Source: Brevibacillus centrosporus
Lineage (GTDB): Bacteria; Bacillota; Bacilli; Brevibacillales; Brevibacillaceae
Direction of reading: 5' to 3'
Assembly: GCF_003710815.1 (NCBI RefSeq)
Contig: NZ_RHHP01000003.1
Span: 186,001-250,000 of the forward strand
Length of the DNA stretch: 64,000 nucleotides
Program-made: the position numbers and the translations under genes
The notes under the pieces: model-generated
The model's database searches: none
What the model was told of the DNA's origin: nothing
The model's input: the letters and a program-made list of their open reading frames with translations, nothing else
In this document: one piece after another, positions 27,609 through 36,673 of the stretch
Layout: each line of letters opens with the position of its first letter
How positions within the stretch are numbered: the first letter of the stretch is position 1

Positions 27609-27809
27609 CTACAGTTTTACAACATTCTCAGCTTGTGGGCCACGTTGACCTTGAGTAATGTTGAATTCAACACGCTGACCTTCATCCAAAGATTTGAAAC
27701 CATCGCCTGTGATTGCGGAGAAGTGAACGAATACATCGTCTCCACCTTCAACTGAAATGAATCCAAAGCCTTTTTCAGCGTTGAACCATTTAACTGTACC
27801 TGTTGTCAT
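27609..27809 (-). CDS. Cold shock protein, CspA/CspB family
   Basis: A 66-aa single-stranded nucleic acid chaperone with one OB-fold cold shock domain. RNP1 is KGFGFISV and RNP2 is VFVHFSAI, both intact, and the start [15 protein letters not shown] is canonical. GGAGG lies nine bases before the ATG. It binds mRNA and single-stranded DNA in the cytoplasm. An upstream region of about 190 bp without an open frame could be the long leader usual for these genes. No clear promoter pair was identified there. Confidence 0.95.
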   Translation of the reverse strand: MTTGTVKWFNAEKGFGFISVEGGDDVFVHFSAITGDGFKSLDEGQRVEFNITQGQRGPQAENVVKL

Positions 27810-28000
27810 CAATAAAAACCTCCAAATTTCAAGTGAGCCATATGTGCCGCATAAGCACTATTACTCTAACAACTACTATAACACATTTCATTTAACTATG
27901 ATAGAAATATAAAAATATATCGTTCGCAAATTTGTTTCCAATTTTATTTCACTGTTTAGCCTCTTCAAGCGAATCATAAACGAAAGACTATCGGGTAGAG

Positions 28001-28039
28001 AAAAAGAAAAGCTTAGTACCCTATTGGCACTAAGCTTTT
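28001..28039 (-). terminator. Terminator of the MFS gene and the acyl-CoA cluster
   Basis: AAAAGCTTAGT (28007-28017) and ACTAAGCTTTT (28029-28039) pair perfectly and are followed by CTTTTTC on the minus strand. Confidence 0.85.
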
Positions 28040-28065
28040 CCTCTCTCCATCCACCAGCAAACAGG

Positions 28066-29391
28066 CTACTGAACAGTCGTGATGGGTTTATGTTCCACTT
28101 TCTTACGGAGCCATGGTCCTTTTCCAGCAAACAGGCATGGAATGTAAATGATGACTCCCACTCCCACCGCAATCCACAGCCAGGAATCCCAGCCGGAAGC
28201 AGCCACGACCAGAGGAGCAATCAAGGTAGTCAAAATGCCCATCATTTTGGATACGAGCCCAAACACCGCCCATGCAGAGGATTGCAGGGAAGGGTTGACG
28301 TCCTCAGCATTCTCCGAAAACAGGGCACACCATGGACCATAAGCGATACCGATCAGACCACCGAGAATGGAAGTATAGATCATCATGGCACCATCGGATA
28401 CCTCTTTGCCAAACAGCGAGAGGAAGAACAGCATATAGAGGGCAAACAGAATAGCTCCTGTCAGCGATACGATTTTTCGCAGCTGAAGTCGGTCAGAGAC
28501 CCAGCCTGCAATAAGCAGTGTCAGCAGGTTAAACAGCCAGAAGTACTTGGCGATGGATGCCGCCGCGTGAGGCTCATAGCCAAAAGCATCTACCAGCATT
28601 TTCGGGCCGAATGATGCGATCGTCAAATAGGTAAGCAAAAAGAAGGAAACACCGATGCTGAGCATCCAGATGTGGGGAATCCCCAAAATGTCGCGCATCT
28701 TCGGTTTGGTGATAGCCTTTTTGTCTTCTGATGCTTTTTTGTTTAGCTCCACTTCATTTTCAATGACATGAGCGCGAAGCTTTGGAGAAAGGTCACGAAT
28801 ATTAAACATGATGACGATCGCTGAAACGGTCGCAACGGATCCTCCTATAATAAACTGCGACTGCCACGACTGATAGATGGGCAGTGTCCATCCTGCCATT
28901 GCTGCTGCAAAAAAGTTGGAGCCCACTGGCCCAAACGTCCAAAAGCCAAAGGCGAGTGCACGGCCGAGACGTGGCGAGAAGTCACGCACCAAGCCTGCCG
29001 TCGTTCCCAGAGCCAGACCATCGACGAATGCGAGCAAAATACGCAGGAGTAAAAGTCCCGAGAGCGAGCTGACGAGAGCCATGCAAAAGACGCAAACAGC
29101 GGTGAGGAACAAGCCTGGAACCAAAAAACGGACGCGGCCGTATTTATCTGACAGAGGTGCGACGATCAATCCCGAGATGGCGGAGGCAATGACGGAAATC
29201 GCAGAGACGACGCCGTACTGGGCGAGCGTAATGTTCAAATCATTCAACAAGAGCGGCAGCACCGGTGCGATCTGAGCTTCGTAGGATGCGATAAAATTCG
29301 CGAGAATGGCGATAAACAATAACCAGATCCTTTTTCCTCCGACTGGATATTCCGTGAGTTCCCGGGACAATAATCCCGTGCTTTTTGGCAT
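28066..29391 (-). CDS. MFS transporter, probably organic acid uptake
   Basis: Twelve-helix major facilitator protein of 441 aa. The MFS loop 2-3 motif appears as GLIVAPLSDKYGRVRF near residues 74-90, and its counterpart after helix 8 as AGWVSDRLQLRKIVS. It has a long central cytoplasmic loop of about 45 residues. It is the last gene of the acyl-CoA cluster, 155 bp after the synthetase gene. It has a cre box 20 bp upstream of its start and a terminator behind, so it may also form its own CcpA-controlled unit. Import of the cluster's acid substrate is a reasonable but unproven guess. Confidence 0.88.
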   Translation of the reverse strand: MPKSTGLLSRELTEYPVGGKRIWLLFIAILANFIASYEAQIAPVLPLLLNDLNITLAQYGVVSAISVIASAISGLIVAPLSDKYGRVRFLVPGLFLTAVCVFCMALVSSLSGLLLLRILLAFVDGLALGTTAGLVRDFSPRLGRALAFGFWTFGPVGSNFFAAAMAGWTLPIYQSWQSQFIIGGSVATVSAIVIMFNIRDLSPKLRAHVIENEVELNKKASEDKKAITKPKMRDILGIPHIWMLSIGVSFFLLTYLTIASFGPKMLVDAFGYEPHAAASIAKYFWLFNLLTLLIAGWVSDRLQLRKIVSLTGAILFALYMLFFLSLFGKEVSDGAMMIYTSILGGLIGIAYGPWCALFSENAEDVNPSLQSSAWAVFGLVSKMMGILTTLIAPLVVAASGWDSWLWIAVGVGVIIYIPCLFAGKGPWLRKKVEHKPITTVQ

Positions 29392-29412
29392 TTTTCGTCG
29401 CCTCCTTTAGTG

Positions 29413-29426
29413 GTAAAGCGCTTACA
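29413..29426. promoter_or_regulatory. cre-like box upstream of the MFS gene
   Basis: GTAAAGCGCTTACA is an almost perfect palindrome and differs at one position from TGWAARCGYTWNCA-type sites. Confidence 0.55.
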
Positions 29427-29493
29427 AATCCAAAGAATAAGAGCAAACTCAAACGAAACGCACCGAGTCACTAGCGTTGCATTTGGTAGGTGA

Positions 29494-29535
29494 CGGCGTC
29501 CAGCAGACCTTGACTCGGTATCTTGCTGAACGCCG
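29494..29535 (-). other. 12-bp stem-loop between the synthetase and MFS genes
   Basis: CGGCGTCCAGCA (29494-29505) pairs with TGCTGAACGCCG (29524-29535) with one G-U. No T-run follows, so it is not a typical terminator. It may be an RNA processing or stability element. Confidence 0.4.
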
Positions 29536-29546
29536 CGAAAGGAATG

Positions 29547-31715
29547 TTATTGGGAGACGACTCTATCCGTTTGTTTCCACTTCATCAAGGCATCGAGCGC
29601 CTCGACTTGCCCACCATTCACCCACAGCGGATTGATTTCCAGCTCCTGCAGACTTTGTTTTGCAGAAAAGGCAAGCTGGCTCACTTTGTAGATCGCATCC
29701 GTTACCTTCTCCAGATCGGCAGCGACTCTCCCTCGCGTTCCCTTCAGCAAAGGAATGCCGCGCAGCTCTTCCAGCATCACTCTGATCTCATCACGCTCAA
29801 CCGGCAGCACACGCAAGCTGGTGTCCTTGAACACCTCGACGAAAACGCCGCCTATTCCTACCGCCAGTACCAATCCCCACAGCGGGTCATTGACAATCCC
29901 CACCAAAAGCTCCGTTCCCGGCGGCCGCATCGGGCTGACAAGCATACCTTCGATTCGACTGCCTGGTGCTCGTTTTTGTACATTCTCTAAGATCTCCTGA
30001 TAGGCATCGGCTACCTCTGCCGCGGAAGCAAGTCCCAGCTTCACGCCGCCAATATCGCTTTTATGAGCGATATCCTCGGATTGGATTTTCATCGCTACCG
30101 GGTAGCCTACCTTCTCAGCTGCCGCGAGCGCATCCTCCAGCTTCGTCGCGAGCAAGCCAGGAACGACCGGTACGCCGTGCTCCTCCAGAAACTTGCGCGC
30201 CTGGTATTCGGACCATTCGCCGCCCGATACATCTACAGCCAACTGGGCCACAGGATGCGCTTTATTTGCCGCCGCCGCTTTCGTCGCCCGATATTTCTCG
30301 TTCCACCAGACCGCTTTTCCTAGTGCGGTAAGCCCGTGCTCCATCCCTCCCACGAAATGGAGGCCGTACTTGTCAGCCACCTTCTGTCCAAACGGCGTCA
30401 TCTCCAGTGAGGTGTTCATCACGAGAATGACTGGACACGCGGCATTATTGACGATTTTGGACAGCTCTTCGTACTGCTCGTAGACGGGGGCGACGTCCTC
30501 CGGCTCTACCCTGGGCGGGTCTACCAATGAGATGATGAAATCCAGCTCAGGGTCCCTCGAGACTGCCGCCAAGGCCCGCCGCATCAAGGTTCTGTCAACA
30601 ACGACGTACCCCGTCACATCGAGCGGATTGTGCACGGTTGAAAAGCTGGGGACGATCTCCTTGAGCGCTTGCACCGTTTGCGGAGAAAACTCTGGCAGCT
30701 CGATCTTCTCGTCGGCAGAGCGATCTGACAGAATATCGCAGGCCCCTCCAGAAGGTGTTACGACGCCCATTCTTCGTCCAAACAGCGGCGGTGTGTAACC
30801 TAATAGCCCAGCTGTCGTGAGCAGATCCTCCAGAGAGTTGACGCGAATCACACCGAGCTGACGGAACGCCGCGTCATTGACCGCGTCATCCCCGACCAGT
30901 GCACCGGTATGTGCCATCGCGGTATGTGCGCTTTTTTCACTGCGTCCGATCTTCAGCGCAACGACCGGCTTGCCGTACTGCAGCGCTTTTTTGGCTACCC
31001 GCGCAAACTCTTCAGGCTGCCGGATCGACTCCAGGAACAGGGCAATGACCTTTGTCGAGTCATCCTCAATCAAATAATCGATGATATCCGTCGCAGAAAT
31101 CATCGTCTCGTTGCCCATCGCTACGAGAAAGCTCAGGCCCACATTGCGCACCTGCGCCAGCGTCATAATCGAGCTGGCCAATGCGCCGCTCTGCAGAACC
31201 ACACCGACCGGCCCTGCCTTGAGCGGCGGCGTGATCGGCAAACCATACGGCGTCAGGCTCGAGGTAACGTTGACAAACCCGTTGCCGTTTGGTCCCAGAA
31301 TCAGCTGATCATGCTCTTTGGCAAAGGCGAGCAGCTCCTGCTCCAGCTTTTGTCCCGCTTCCCCTAGCTCACTAAAGCCAGCCGTCAAGAGGACCAGATT
31401 GCGGATTTTTTTCTCTGCCGCTTCCTTCATCACCTGCATGATGTGACTGGAAGGGACCATGACGTATGCCAAATCAATCGAGTCCTCAATATCTAGCAGG
31501 GAGTGATACGCTTTTTGCCCGTGCACGACATCCCGATTGGGGTTGACGCAGTAGATTTCACCGCTAAAATTCATAATATTCAGATTTTTATAGGTAAAAA
31601 CCGACCACATGGACTTGTCTGTTGCCCCGATCAGCGCTACATTGCGCGGATGGAAAAACTCCCGCAAACGTTCGGGGGATACGGCTACTTTTGCATTTCC
31701 ACTCAATACCGACAC
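29547..31715 (-). CDS. Acyl-CoA synthetase (ADP-forming), fused alpha-beta type
   Basis: A 722-aa fused NDP-forming acyl-CoA synthetase that makes acyl-CoA from a carboxylic acid, CoA and ATP, giving ADP and phosphate. Order: CoA-binding Rossmann domain (FFHPRNVALIGATDKSMW, residues about 20-140), two succinyl-CoA ligase-like domains including the phosphohistidine region MAHTGALVGDDAV, and a C-terminal ATP-grasp domain from about 490 (ARKFLEEHGVPVVPG, GYPVAMKIQSEDIAHKSDIGGVKLGL). It lies 28 bp after the DUF35 gene on the same strand. Such fused enzymes are less common in aerobic bacteria than AMP-forming ligases. The substrate is probably the acid that feeds the cluster. Confidence 0.9.
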   Translation of the reverse strand: MSVLSGNAKVAVSPERLREFFHPRNVALIGATDKSMWSVFTYKNLNIMNFSGEIYCVNPNRDVVHGQKAYHSLLDIEDSIDLAYVMVPSSHIMQVMKEAAEKKIRNLVLLTAGFSELGEAGQKLEQELLAFAKEHDQLILGPNGNGFVNVTSSLTPYGLPITPPLKAGPVGVVLQSGALASSIMTLAQVRNVGLSFLVAMGNETMISATDIIDYLIEDDSTKVIALFLESIRQPEEFARVAKKALQYGKPVVALKIGRSEKSAHTAMAHTGALVGDDAVNDAAFRQLGVIRVNSLEDLLTTAGLLGYTPPLFGRRMGVVTPSGGACDILSDRSADEKIELPEFSPQTVQALKEIVPSFSTVHNPLDVTGYVVVDRTLMRRALAAVSRDPELDFIISLVDPPRVEPEDVAPVYEQYEELSKIVNNAACPVILVMNTSLEMTPFGQKVADKYGLHFVGGMEHGLTALGKAVWWNEKYRATKAAAANKAHPVAQLAVDVSGGEWSEYQARKFLEEHGVPVVPGLLATKLEDALAAAEKVGYPVAMKIQSEDIAHKSDIGGVKLGLASAAEVADAYQEILENVQKRAPGSRIEGMLVSPMRPPGTELLVGIVNDPLWGLVLAVGIGGVFVEVFKDTSLRVLPVERDEIRVMLEELRGIPLLKGTRGRVAADLEKVTDAIYKVSQLAFSAKQSLQELEINPLWVNGGQVEALDALMKWKQTDRVVSQ

Positions 31716-31743
31716 CTCCAGTTCAATTCAACCTGCTTTGTAG

Positions 31744-32142
31744 CTAGACTAGCTTGAAATAAGGCAGAGTGAGATCATCGTCCACTTTCTCGAAGGTGAC
31801 CGTAACCGGTTTACCGATGGCAATGTCCTCCCGATTCCCGGTGATCCGCGTCATCATCCGCACGCCCTCTGCCAGCTCAACGATCGCCACTACATAGGGA
31901 GCCTGATCAGCAAACGGACCAAACGCTCGATGAACAACGGTATAGCTGTAGATTTTTCCCTGTCCGCTCGCCTGTGTCCATGAGATCTGATCGGAAAAGC
32001 AGTGTGGACATAAGAGCCGCGGATAAAAAATGTGCTTGCTGCAATCATCACAATGCTGGATCATGAGCTCGTGGTTGTTCAAGCCATCCCAATACGGCTT
32101 GGAATCGCTGTCGACCACCGGCTTTGGAATTTGGCCCGCCAT
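31744..32142 (-). CDS. DUF35 zinc-ribbon/OB-fold protein, partner of the thiolase-like protein
   Basis: A 132-aa protein with a rubredoxin-like zinc ribbon (Cys31-x2-Cys34 and Cys45-x2-Cys48: CDDC and CPHC) followed by an OB-fold (GQGKIYSYTVVHRAFGPF). The frame opens 26 codons earlier, inside the thiolase gene, but GGGGAGGGATTAAT before the ATG at 32142 sets the start. It begins one base after the thiolase stop codon, so the two are made together. DUF35 proteins bind thiolase-fold enzymes and hold the acyl-CoA; in Ltp2-ChsH2 and benzylsuccinate-type systems they are essential subunits. Confidence 0.9.
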   Translation of the reverse strand: MAGQIPKPVVDSDSKPYWDGLNNHELMIQHCDDCSKHIFYPRLLCPHCFSDQISWTQASGQGKIYSYTVVHRAFGPFADQAPYVVAIVELAEGVRMMTRITGNREDIAIGKPVTVTFEKVDDDLTLPYFKLV

Positions 32143-32143
32143 A

Positions 32144-33295
32144 TTAATCCCTCCCCAGAATAACCGTTGATGTGGATGAGAGGACGCCGCCTGTACCGTT
32201 GACCAAAGCAAGCTTGGCATCTGGCACCTGACGCTCTCCGCTTTCCCCCCGAAGCTGGCGAGCCGCTTCGATCAGCAAGAAGATCCCGTACATGCCTGGA
32301 TGGGTATAGGAAAGCCCTCCGCCGTTGGTATTCATCGGGAACGCCCCTCCTGGAGCGGTTCGCTGACCGCTGACAAACGCCCCGCCCTCACCTGGCTTGC
32401 AGAAGCCGAGTGCTTCCAAGGTGAGCAGTACGGTGATGGTAAACGAATCGTAAATTTCTGCCACATCGATCTCATCATGCGTCACTCCCGCCATCTCAAA
32501 GGCACAGCGACCGGACTCACGCGCTCCTGTCATCGTCAAATCAGGCATGTTGGCAATGGAATTGTGGGTATGCGTCTCCCCGTGTCCGAGAATCCAGACC
32601 GGACGTTTTTTCGCACGAGCCGCTGCCCGTGCAGACGCCACCACCACAGCCCCGCCGCCATCCGTCACCAGGCAGCAGTCCAGAAGATGCAGCGGCTCTG
32701 CAATCATCCGGGATTTCAGAACATCCTCGATCTCGATCGGCTCGCGCATCATCGCTTTTTCATTTTTCATCGCCCATTTGCGCGTAGCTACCGCGATCTC
32801 TGCCAGCTGCTCCGATGTCGTCCCGTACTGGTGCATGTGCCGCATGGCCGCCAGCGCATACGCCCCGACTGTCATGGGCAAGCCAAAGGATCGCTCATAC
32901 TGCTCCGTGAGAGGAGCAAAAGGGACGGCAGCGCCCCGTGCAGGATTGGAGCGCTGGGTGCTTCCATAAGTGATCAGCGCTACGTCGAACAGTCCTGCTC
33001 GAATCCCTGCCAAGGCATGCCCGACATGCGACTCAAACGAAGAGCCGCCAATATTGGTTCCATCCGTAAATTTCGGCTTGATGCCCAAATATTCTCCCAG
33101 CATCAAGTTGGGCGCCCATGCCCAGTTCCCCGCGGTAAAGAGTGCATCCACATCATCTTTTGTGAAGCCAGCATCATCCAGCGCCGCTTTTGCCGCTTGT
33201 GCCTGCAGCTGCAGCACGTTTTTCCCTGGCACCAAACCTAGATCAGACTCGGCGACCCCTACAATCGCCGCTATACGCTCGGATTTCAAAACCAC
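32144..33295 (-). CDS. Thiolase-fold protein (SCP-x/Ltp type) without the N-terminal catalytic Cys
   Basis: A 383-aa protein with thiolase fold. In condensing or thiolytic members the nucleophilic Cys lies in the segment that here reads NIGGSSFESHVGHA, with Ser85-Ser86 and no Cys. The C-terminal His region is kept (NGGGLSYTHPGMYG), as is IYDSFTITVLLTLEALGF. This pattern fits the Ltp2-like aldolases, which cleave beta-hydroxy acyl-CoA by retro-aldol reaction together with a DUF35 partner, better than a beta-ketothiolase. The DUF35 gene follows directly. Other Cys-less SCP2-thiolase-like proteins have no known activity, so the aldolase call is an inference. Confidence 0.82.
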   Translation of the reverse strand: MVLKSERIAAIVGVAESDLGLVPGKNVLQLQAQAAKAALDDAGFTKDDVDALFTAGNWAWAPNLMLGEYLGIKPKFTDGTNIGGSSFESHVGHALAGIRAGLFDVALITYGSTQRSNPARGAAVPFAPLTEQYERSFGLPMTVGAYALAAMRHMHQYGTTSEQLAEIAVATRKWAMKNEKAMMREPIEIEDVLKSRMIAEPLHLLDCCLVTDGGGAVVVASARAAARAKKRPVWILGHGETHTHNSIANMPDLTMTGARESGRCAFEMAGVTHDEIDVAEIYDSFTITVLLTLEALGFCKPGEGGAFVSGQRTAPGGAFPMNTNGGGLSYTHPGMYGIFLLIEAARQLRGESGERQVPDAKLALVNGTGGVLSSTSTVILGRD

Positions 33296-33304
33296 TCACC
33301 CCCA

Positions 33305-34549
33305 CTAAACTGTTTTCTGAACGGTATTGGATTGCTGATGTGCAGACGTTTTCCTCTCCCGATGCGTCCAGAGCAGAAAGGCGCCGACCGTCAGAAGCAG
33401 CAGCCCACCGGAGAAGAAGAAAGGACTGCTCGCATGCACCGAGAACAGCCATCCGGCAATCAACGGCCCTAGCGTACGCCCCAAGCTGCCTACTGTGTTG
33501 TAGGAACCAAAACCGCTGCCCTGCAATGCCGACGAGATTCGCAAGGAAATCCCAGTCGTAATGGAAGGAAAAGCAAGACCACGACAAAGGGAAAGGAGCG
33601 CCACTGCGCCAAATGCCCACACCAGCAAATGAGAGAGTCCCAGAAGGAAGAAGCCGACTGCTCCAAAGGAAAAGCCAATCACAATCGTCATCATGTCTCC
33701 ATAGCGGGTAAAAATACGGGCAAAGACGGTTGCCTGGGCTATCGCACTCACCCCTGCATTCATCATGAACGCCCAGCCCGCCATCGTCTGCGTCGACTGA
33801 AGCGGGCCTGTGATGTAGTAGGAAAGCGTTGAGGATATGCTCGCGTCCGCCAATGCGATAACAAACGATCCGAACAAAAGCGGCGCGATCATCCTGTTTT
33901 TCAGCAGTAGGCCTAATCGTTTTACCCCAGCTACCCATGCGTTTTCTTTGTTCACTTCCGGGCGGATCGCTTCCGAAGCCCCTTCCGCAGGCTTACTCCC
34001 TCGCGGCAAAAAGCGCATCGCCAAAAGTCCGTTGAGAATCGAAAGCAATCCGACACTGGCAAAGGGCACCCCAATGCCGAAGATACTGAGAAACGCTCCA
34101 ACCGGCGGTCCGAAAATAAAACCAATGCCATTGATCGAGCCCATATAGCCCAGTATTCGCGGCCGTTCCTCGGCACTGGTCAGCTCTGTCACCAATGCCA
34201 TCGAAGACGGAGATACGGCTGATGCCATCATCCCTGCCAGAAACCGCAGGATCAGCAATACCGTGATATTGGGTGCCAGCGCCAAGAGTGCGGAGGACAA
34301 ACCATAGCCGACGATGCCCATGATCAGGACGGGGCGACGTCCGAGCCTATCGCTTGCCGCGCCCCAGAGAAAGCTGGAGAATAAGGAGGCGACCGAAAAG
34401 ACGGAGATCGCCAGCCCCATTTCCAGAGGCGTAGCACCCAAGTGTTTTGATAAAAAAGGCAAGGTGGGCAAGATTACCCCAAATCCCAAGCTCGTGAGAA
34501 ACATGGTTGAGAGCAGGAGCCAAATGGATGCCTTTCGCGTGAGATCCAC
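33305..34549 (-). CDS. MFS transporter, DHA1/TetA-like
   Basis: Twelve-helix MFS protein, 414 aa. Loop 2-3 motif FLWGAASDRLGRRPVLI near residues 61-77 and the helix-4/5 region LRFLAGMMASAVSPSSMALVTEL with a GYMGSINGIGFIFGPPVGAFL motif C typical of drug-proton antiporters. It is in the middle of the acyl-CoA operon (28 bp after a MaoC gene, 9 bp before the thiolase gene). It could export a toxic substrate or product, or import the substrate; the motif C favours export. Confidence 0.87.
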   Translation of the reverse strand: MDLTRKASIWLLLSTMFLTSLGFGVILPTLPFLSKHLGATPLEMGLAISVFSVASLFSSFLWGAASDRLGRRPVLIMGIVGYGLSSALLALAPNITVLLILRFLAGMMASAVSPSSMALVTELTSAEERPRILGYMGSINGIGFIFGPPVGAFLSIFGIGVPFASVGLLSILNGLLAMRFLPRGSKPAEGASEAIRPEVNKENAWVAGVKRLGLLLKNRMIAPLLFGSFVIALADASISSTLSYYITGPLQSTQTMAGWAFMMNAGVSAIAQATVFARIFTRYGDMMTIVIGFSFGAVGFFLLGLSHLLVWAFGAVALLSLCRGLAFPSITTGISLRISSALQGSGFGSYNTVGSLGRTLGPLIAGWLFSVHASSPFFFSGGLLLLTVGAFLLWTHRERKTSAHQQSNTVQKTV

Positions 34550-34577
34550 CCTCTTTCATGCAAGACAGGAGGGATGG

Positions 34578-35003
34578 TCAGGCGGTCTGATAGTACGTAA
34601 GCGACGCTTCCCCGACTGTTAAGGCTTTTCCCTCTTCCCGTTCAATCCGAACCTCCAGGCCAACGGTACGCTCTTTCTCGTCCTTGGCTACCACCTTTGC
34701 ATGGCAGGTCAGCACGTCTCCTGGAAAAACCATTCCGGCAAAGCGCACCTTCAAGCGGCTCACAAACCCATGCGTTCCCACGATCCCGGCAGCATGCTCG
34801 GCGAGAAAGCCCATGCTCAGCATGCCGTGGGCGATCACGCCAGGAAGGCCTACCTTGCGTGCCGTCTCGTCATCCGTATGAATCGGATTAAAGTCACCGG
34901 AAGCTCCTGCGTATTTCACCAATTGCACTTTTTCTATAGCCGTTTGAATCAATGGTTCCAGCTGCTGTCCTACCTCGATTTCGTCCCAGCGAATCGAATG
35001 CAT
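34578..35003 (-). CDS. MaoC-type enoyl-CoA hydratase/dehydratase, catalytic half
   Basis: Single hot-dog protein of 141 aa carrying the (R)-hydratase 2 motif YAGASGDFNPIHTDDETA, with catalytic Asp37 and His42 both present. It adds water to, or removes it from, an acyl-CoA double bond. The neighbouring gene encodes a second hot-dog half in which the His is missing, so the working enzyme is probably a heteromer of the two, as in HadAB/HadBC or ChsH1-ChsH2. Spacing to the neighbours is 27-28 bp, same strand. Confidence 0.88.
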   Translation of the reverse strand: MHSIRWDEIEVGQQLEPLIQTAIEKVQLVKYAGASGDFNPIHTDDETARKVGLPGVIAHGMLSMGFLAEHAAGIVGTHGFVSRLKVRFAGMVFPGDVLTCHAKVVAKDEKERTVGLEVRIEREEGKALTVGEASLTYYQTA

Positions 35004-35030
35004 GGACCTATCCTCCTTTCCTGACCAGCC

Positions 35031-35453
35031 TTACAGAATGATTGTGCTTCTTCCCGTGAATACCAGATTCCCATCCAAATCCTCGCCGCGAATTTCCGTT
35101 ACCAGAAAGGTCATCGCCCCTAGTTTTCCTGCGCGCTCGTACACATCGACTACCTTGCTCGTGCAGCGCAGCGACTCTCCTGCGACGATCGGACGTACAT
35201 AGCTATACTCCTGCTCGCCATGCAGCACGCGCGCCGCCTTGATTTGAAGATTGGGATTGGGTACACGGAATGTCGTCGGGAATGTCGGAGGTGCGACCAA
35301 GCTGGCAAAGCCGTGTTTTTTCGCAAATTCCTCATCCGTATAGAGAGGGTTGGGGTCGCCAATCGCATTGGCAAACGTCCGTATTGCCCCTTTTTCGATC
35401 TCTATCACTTTCGACTCGCTTGTGCTGCCAATCACACTGCGATCAAGCACCAA
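35031..35453 (-). CDS. FAS1-like/MaoC N-terminal hot-dog dehydratase, non-catalytic half
   Basis: Hot-dog protein of 140 aa related to MaoC_dehydrat_N/FAS1-type subunits. The motif region reads FANAIGDPNPLYTDEEFA: Asp33 is kept but the catalytic His is replaced by Tyr38. Such His-less halves shape the long acyl-binding pocket and pair with a catalytic MaoC half, which here is the next gene. Further family landmarks are FASLVAPPTFPTTF and the C-terminal GNLVFTGRSTIIL. Start has AGGAGGGCTC close upstream. Confidence 0.85.
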   Translation of the reverse strand: MVLDRSVIGSTSESKVIEIEKGAIRTFANAIGDPNPLYTDEEFAKKHGFASLVAPPTFPTTFRVPNPNLQIKAARVLHGEQEYSYVRPIVAGESLRCTSKVVDVYERAGKLGAMTFLVTEIRGEDLDGNLVFTGRSTIIL

Positions 35454-35487
35454 AGAAGAGCCCTCCTTTCATAGAATCGATTCGGTT

Positions 35488-36654
35488 TTACAAGAGCTCG
35501 CCCACTTTCACATGGCCTTTGAGCAGGTTGCGGGAGATCGTCCGTTTTTGGATCTCATCCGTTCCTTCAAAAATGCGCCACAAGCGAGCTTCGCGGTACC
35601 AGCGCTCGATTGGCAGCTCCTTGGTGTAGCCCATGCCGCCGTGAATTTGCAGCACGCGGTCCACGACCTGGTTCGCCATGACCGATCCAAACAGCTTGGC
35701 GATAGAGGATTGGTGACGGGCATCCATGCCGTTTTCCACCATCCATGCGGCGCGCAGCACGATCCATTTGGCTGCTTCGATCTCCACAGCAGAATCGGCA
35801 ATCATCCATTGGATCGCTTGACGCTCTGCGATCGGTTTGCCAAAGGTAACACGCTGCTTGGAATAATCAATCCCCATTTGCAGCAAGCGTTCGGCTGCCC
35901 CTACTGCACGTGCTGGAATCGCCCAGCGCCCTTGACCAATCCATTTCATACTCAGGTTGAAGCCTTTGCCCAGCTCGCCCAAAATGTTTTCTTCCGGCAC
36001 ACGGACGTTTTCAAAGACGAGAGAGGCAGGTCCCCATTCGCCCATCGTCGGGATGTTTTCCGAGCGCCAGCCCATGTCACGGTCCACCAGGAAGCAGGTC
36101 ACACCGCCATCTGCGCCTTTTTCCTTGTCCGTTACCGCGAATACCATCACGAAGTCTGCTTCGTTTCCGTTCGTGATGAATGTCTTTTCCCCATTCAGCA
36201 CGTACTCGTTGCCATCCTTGACCGCTGTCATGCGAATGCTGCGCGCATCCGACCCCGCTCCTGGCTCTGTGATCGCAAAGCAGGAACGACGCTCGCCATT
36301 AATCAATGGGATCAAATATTTTTGCTTTTGCTCCTCGTTGCAGTGATACAAAATGTTATCTGCACTGCCGCCGAAGTTGAAGGGGACGAAGGTTCGGCCC
36401 AGCTCCATGGTAATCAAGGCACTCATGATCGGACCGAGATTGGCTCCGCCGTATTCCTCAGGTGTATTGATTCCCCAGAAGCCCGCTGCTTTCGCTTTTT
36501 GCTGCAAAGCTTTCACTTCTTCACGGGAGATCCCTGGCTTGCCTTCCCGTTCATTGCGCAGCACCTGCTGCTCATAGGGCATAACTTCCTTTTGTACGAA
36601 ATCCCGTACCGTACGTTGTATCATGCGTTGTTCATCGGTTAATGTGAAATCCAT
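35488..36654 (-). CDS. Acyl-CoA dehydrogenase
   Basis: FAD enzyme of 388 aa that introduces the alpha-beta double bond into an acyl-CoA and hands electrons to ETF. The three-domain ACAD layout is visible: N-terminal helices (MDFTLTDEQRMIQRTVRDFV), the FAD/substrate motif CFAITEPGAGSDARSIRMTA, GEKTFITNGNEADF, and the C-terminal GGMGYTKELPIERWYREARL with FEGTDEIQKRTISRNLL. It sits with etfA, etfB and the hydratase halves in one operon. The chain length or ring preference cannot be read from sequence. Confidence 0.94.
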   Translation of the reverse strand: MDFTLTDEQRMIQRTVRDFVQKEVMPYEQQVLRNEREGKPGISREEVKALQQKAKAAGFWGINTPEEYGGANLGPIMSALITMELGRTFVPFNFGGSADNILYHCNEEQKQKYLIPLINGERRSCFAITEPGAGSDARSIRMTAVKDGNEYVLNGEKTFITNGNEADFVMVFAVTDKEKGADGGVTCFLVDRDMGWRSENIPTMGEWGPASLVFENVRVPEENILGELGKGFNLSMKWIGQGRWAIPARAVGAAERLLQMGIDYSKQRVTFGKPIAERQAIQWMIADSAVEIEAAKWIVLRAAWMVENGMDARHQSSIAKLFGSVMANQVVDRVLQIHGGMGYTKELPIERWYREARLWRIFEGTDEIQKRTISRNLLKGHVKVGELL

Positions 36655-36673
36655 CCTGCATTCCTCCTCTTAA

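Noticed and set aside
32144..33295. Annotation as an acetyl-CoA acetyltransferase
   Set aside because: The N-terminal nucleophilic Cys is replaced by Ser, so classical thiolase activity is not expected.
35350..36642. 430-codon plus-strand open frame opposite the acyl-CoA dehydrogenase gene
   Set aside because: A base-composition shadow; the minus-strand dehydrogenase has all family motifs and a proper start, and the antisense frame has no recognisable domain.
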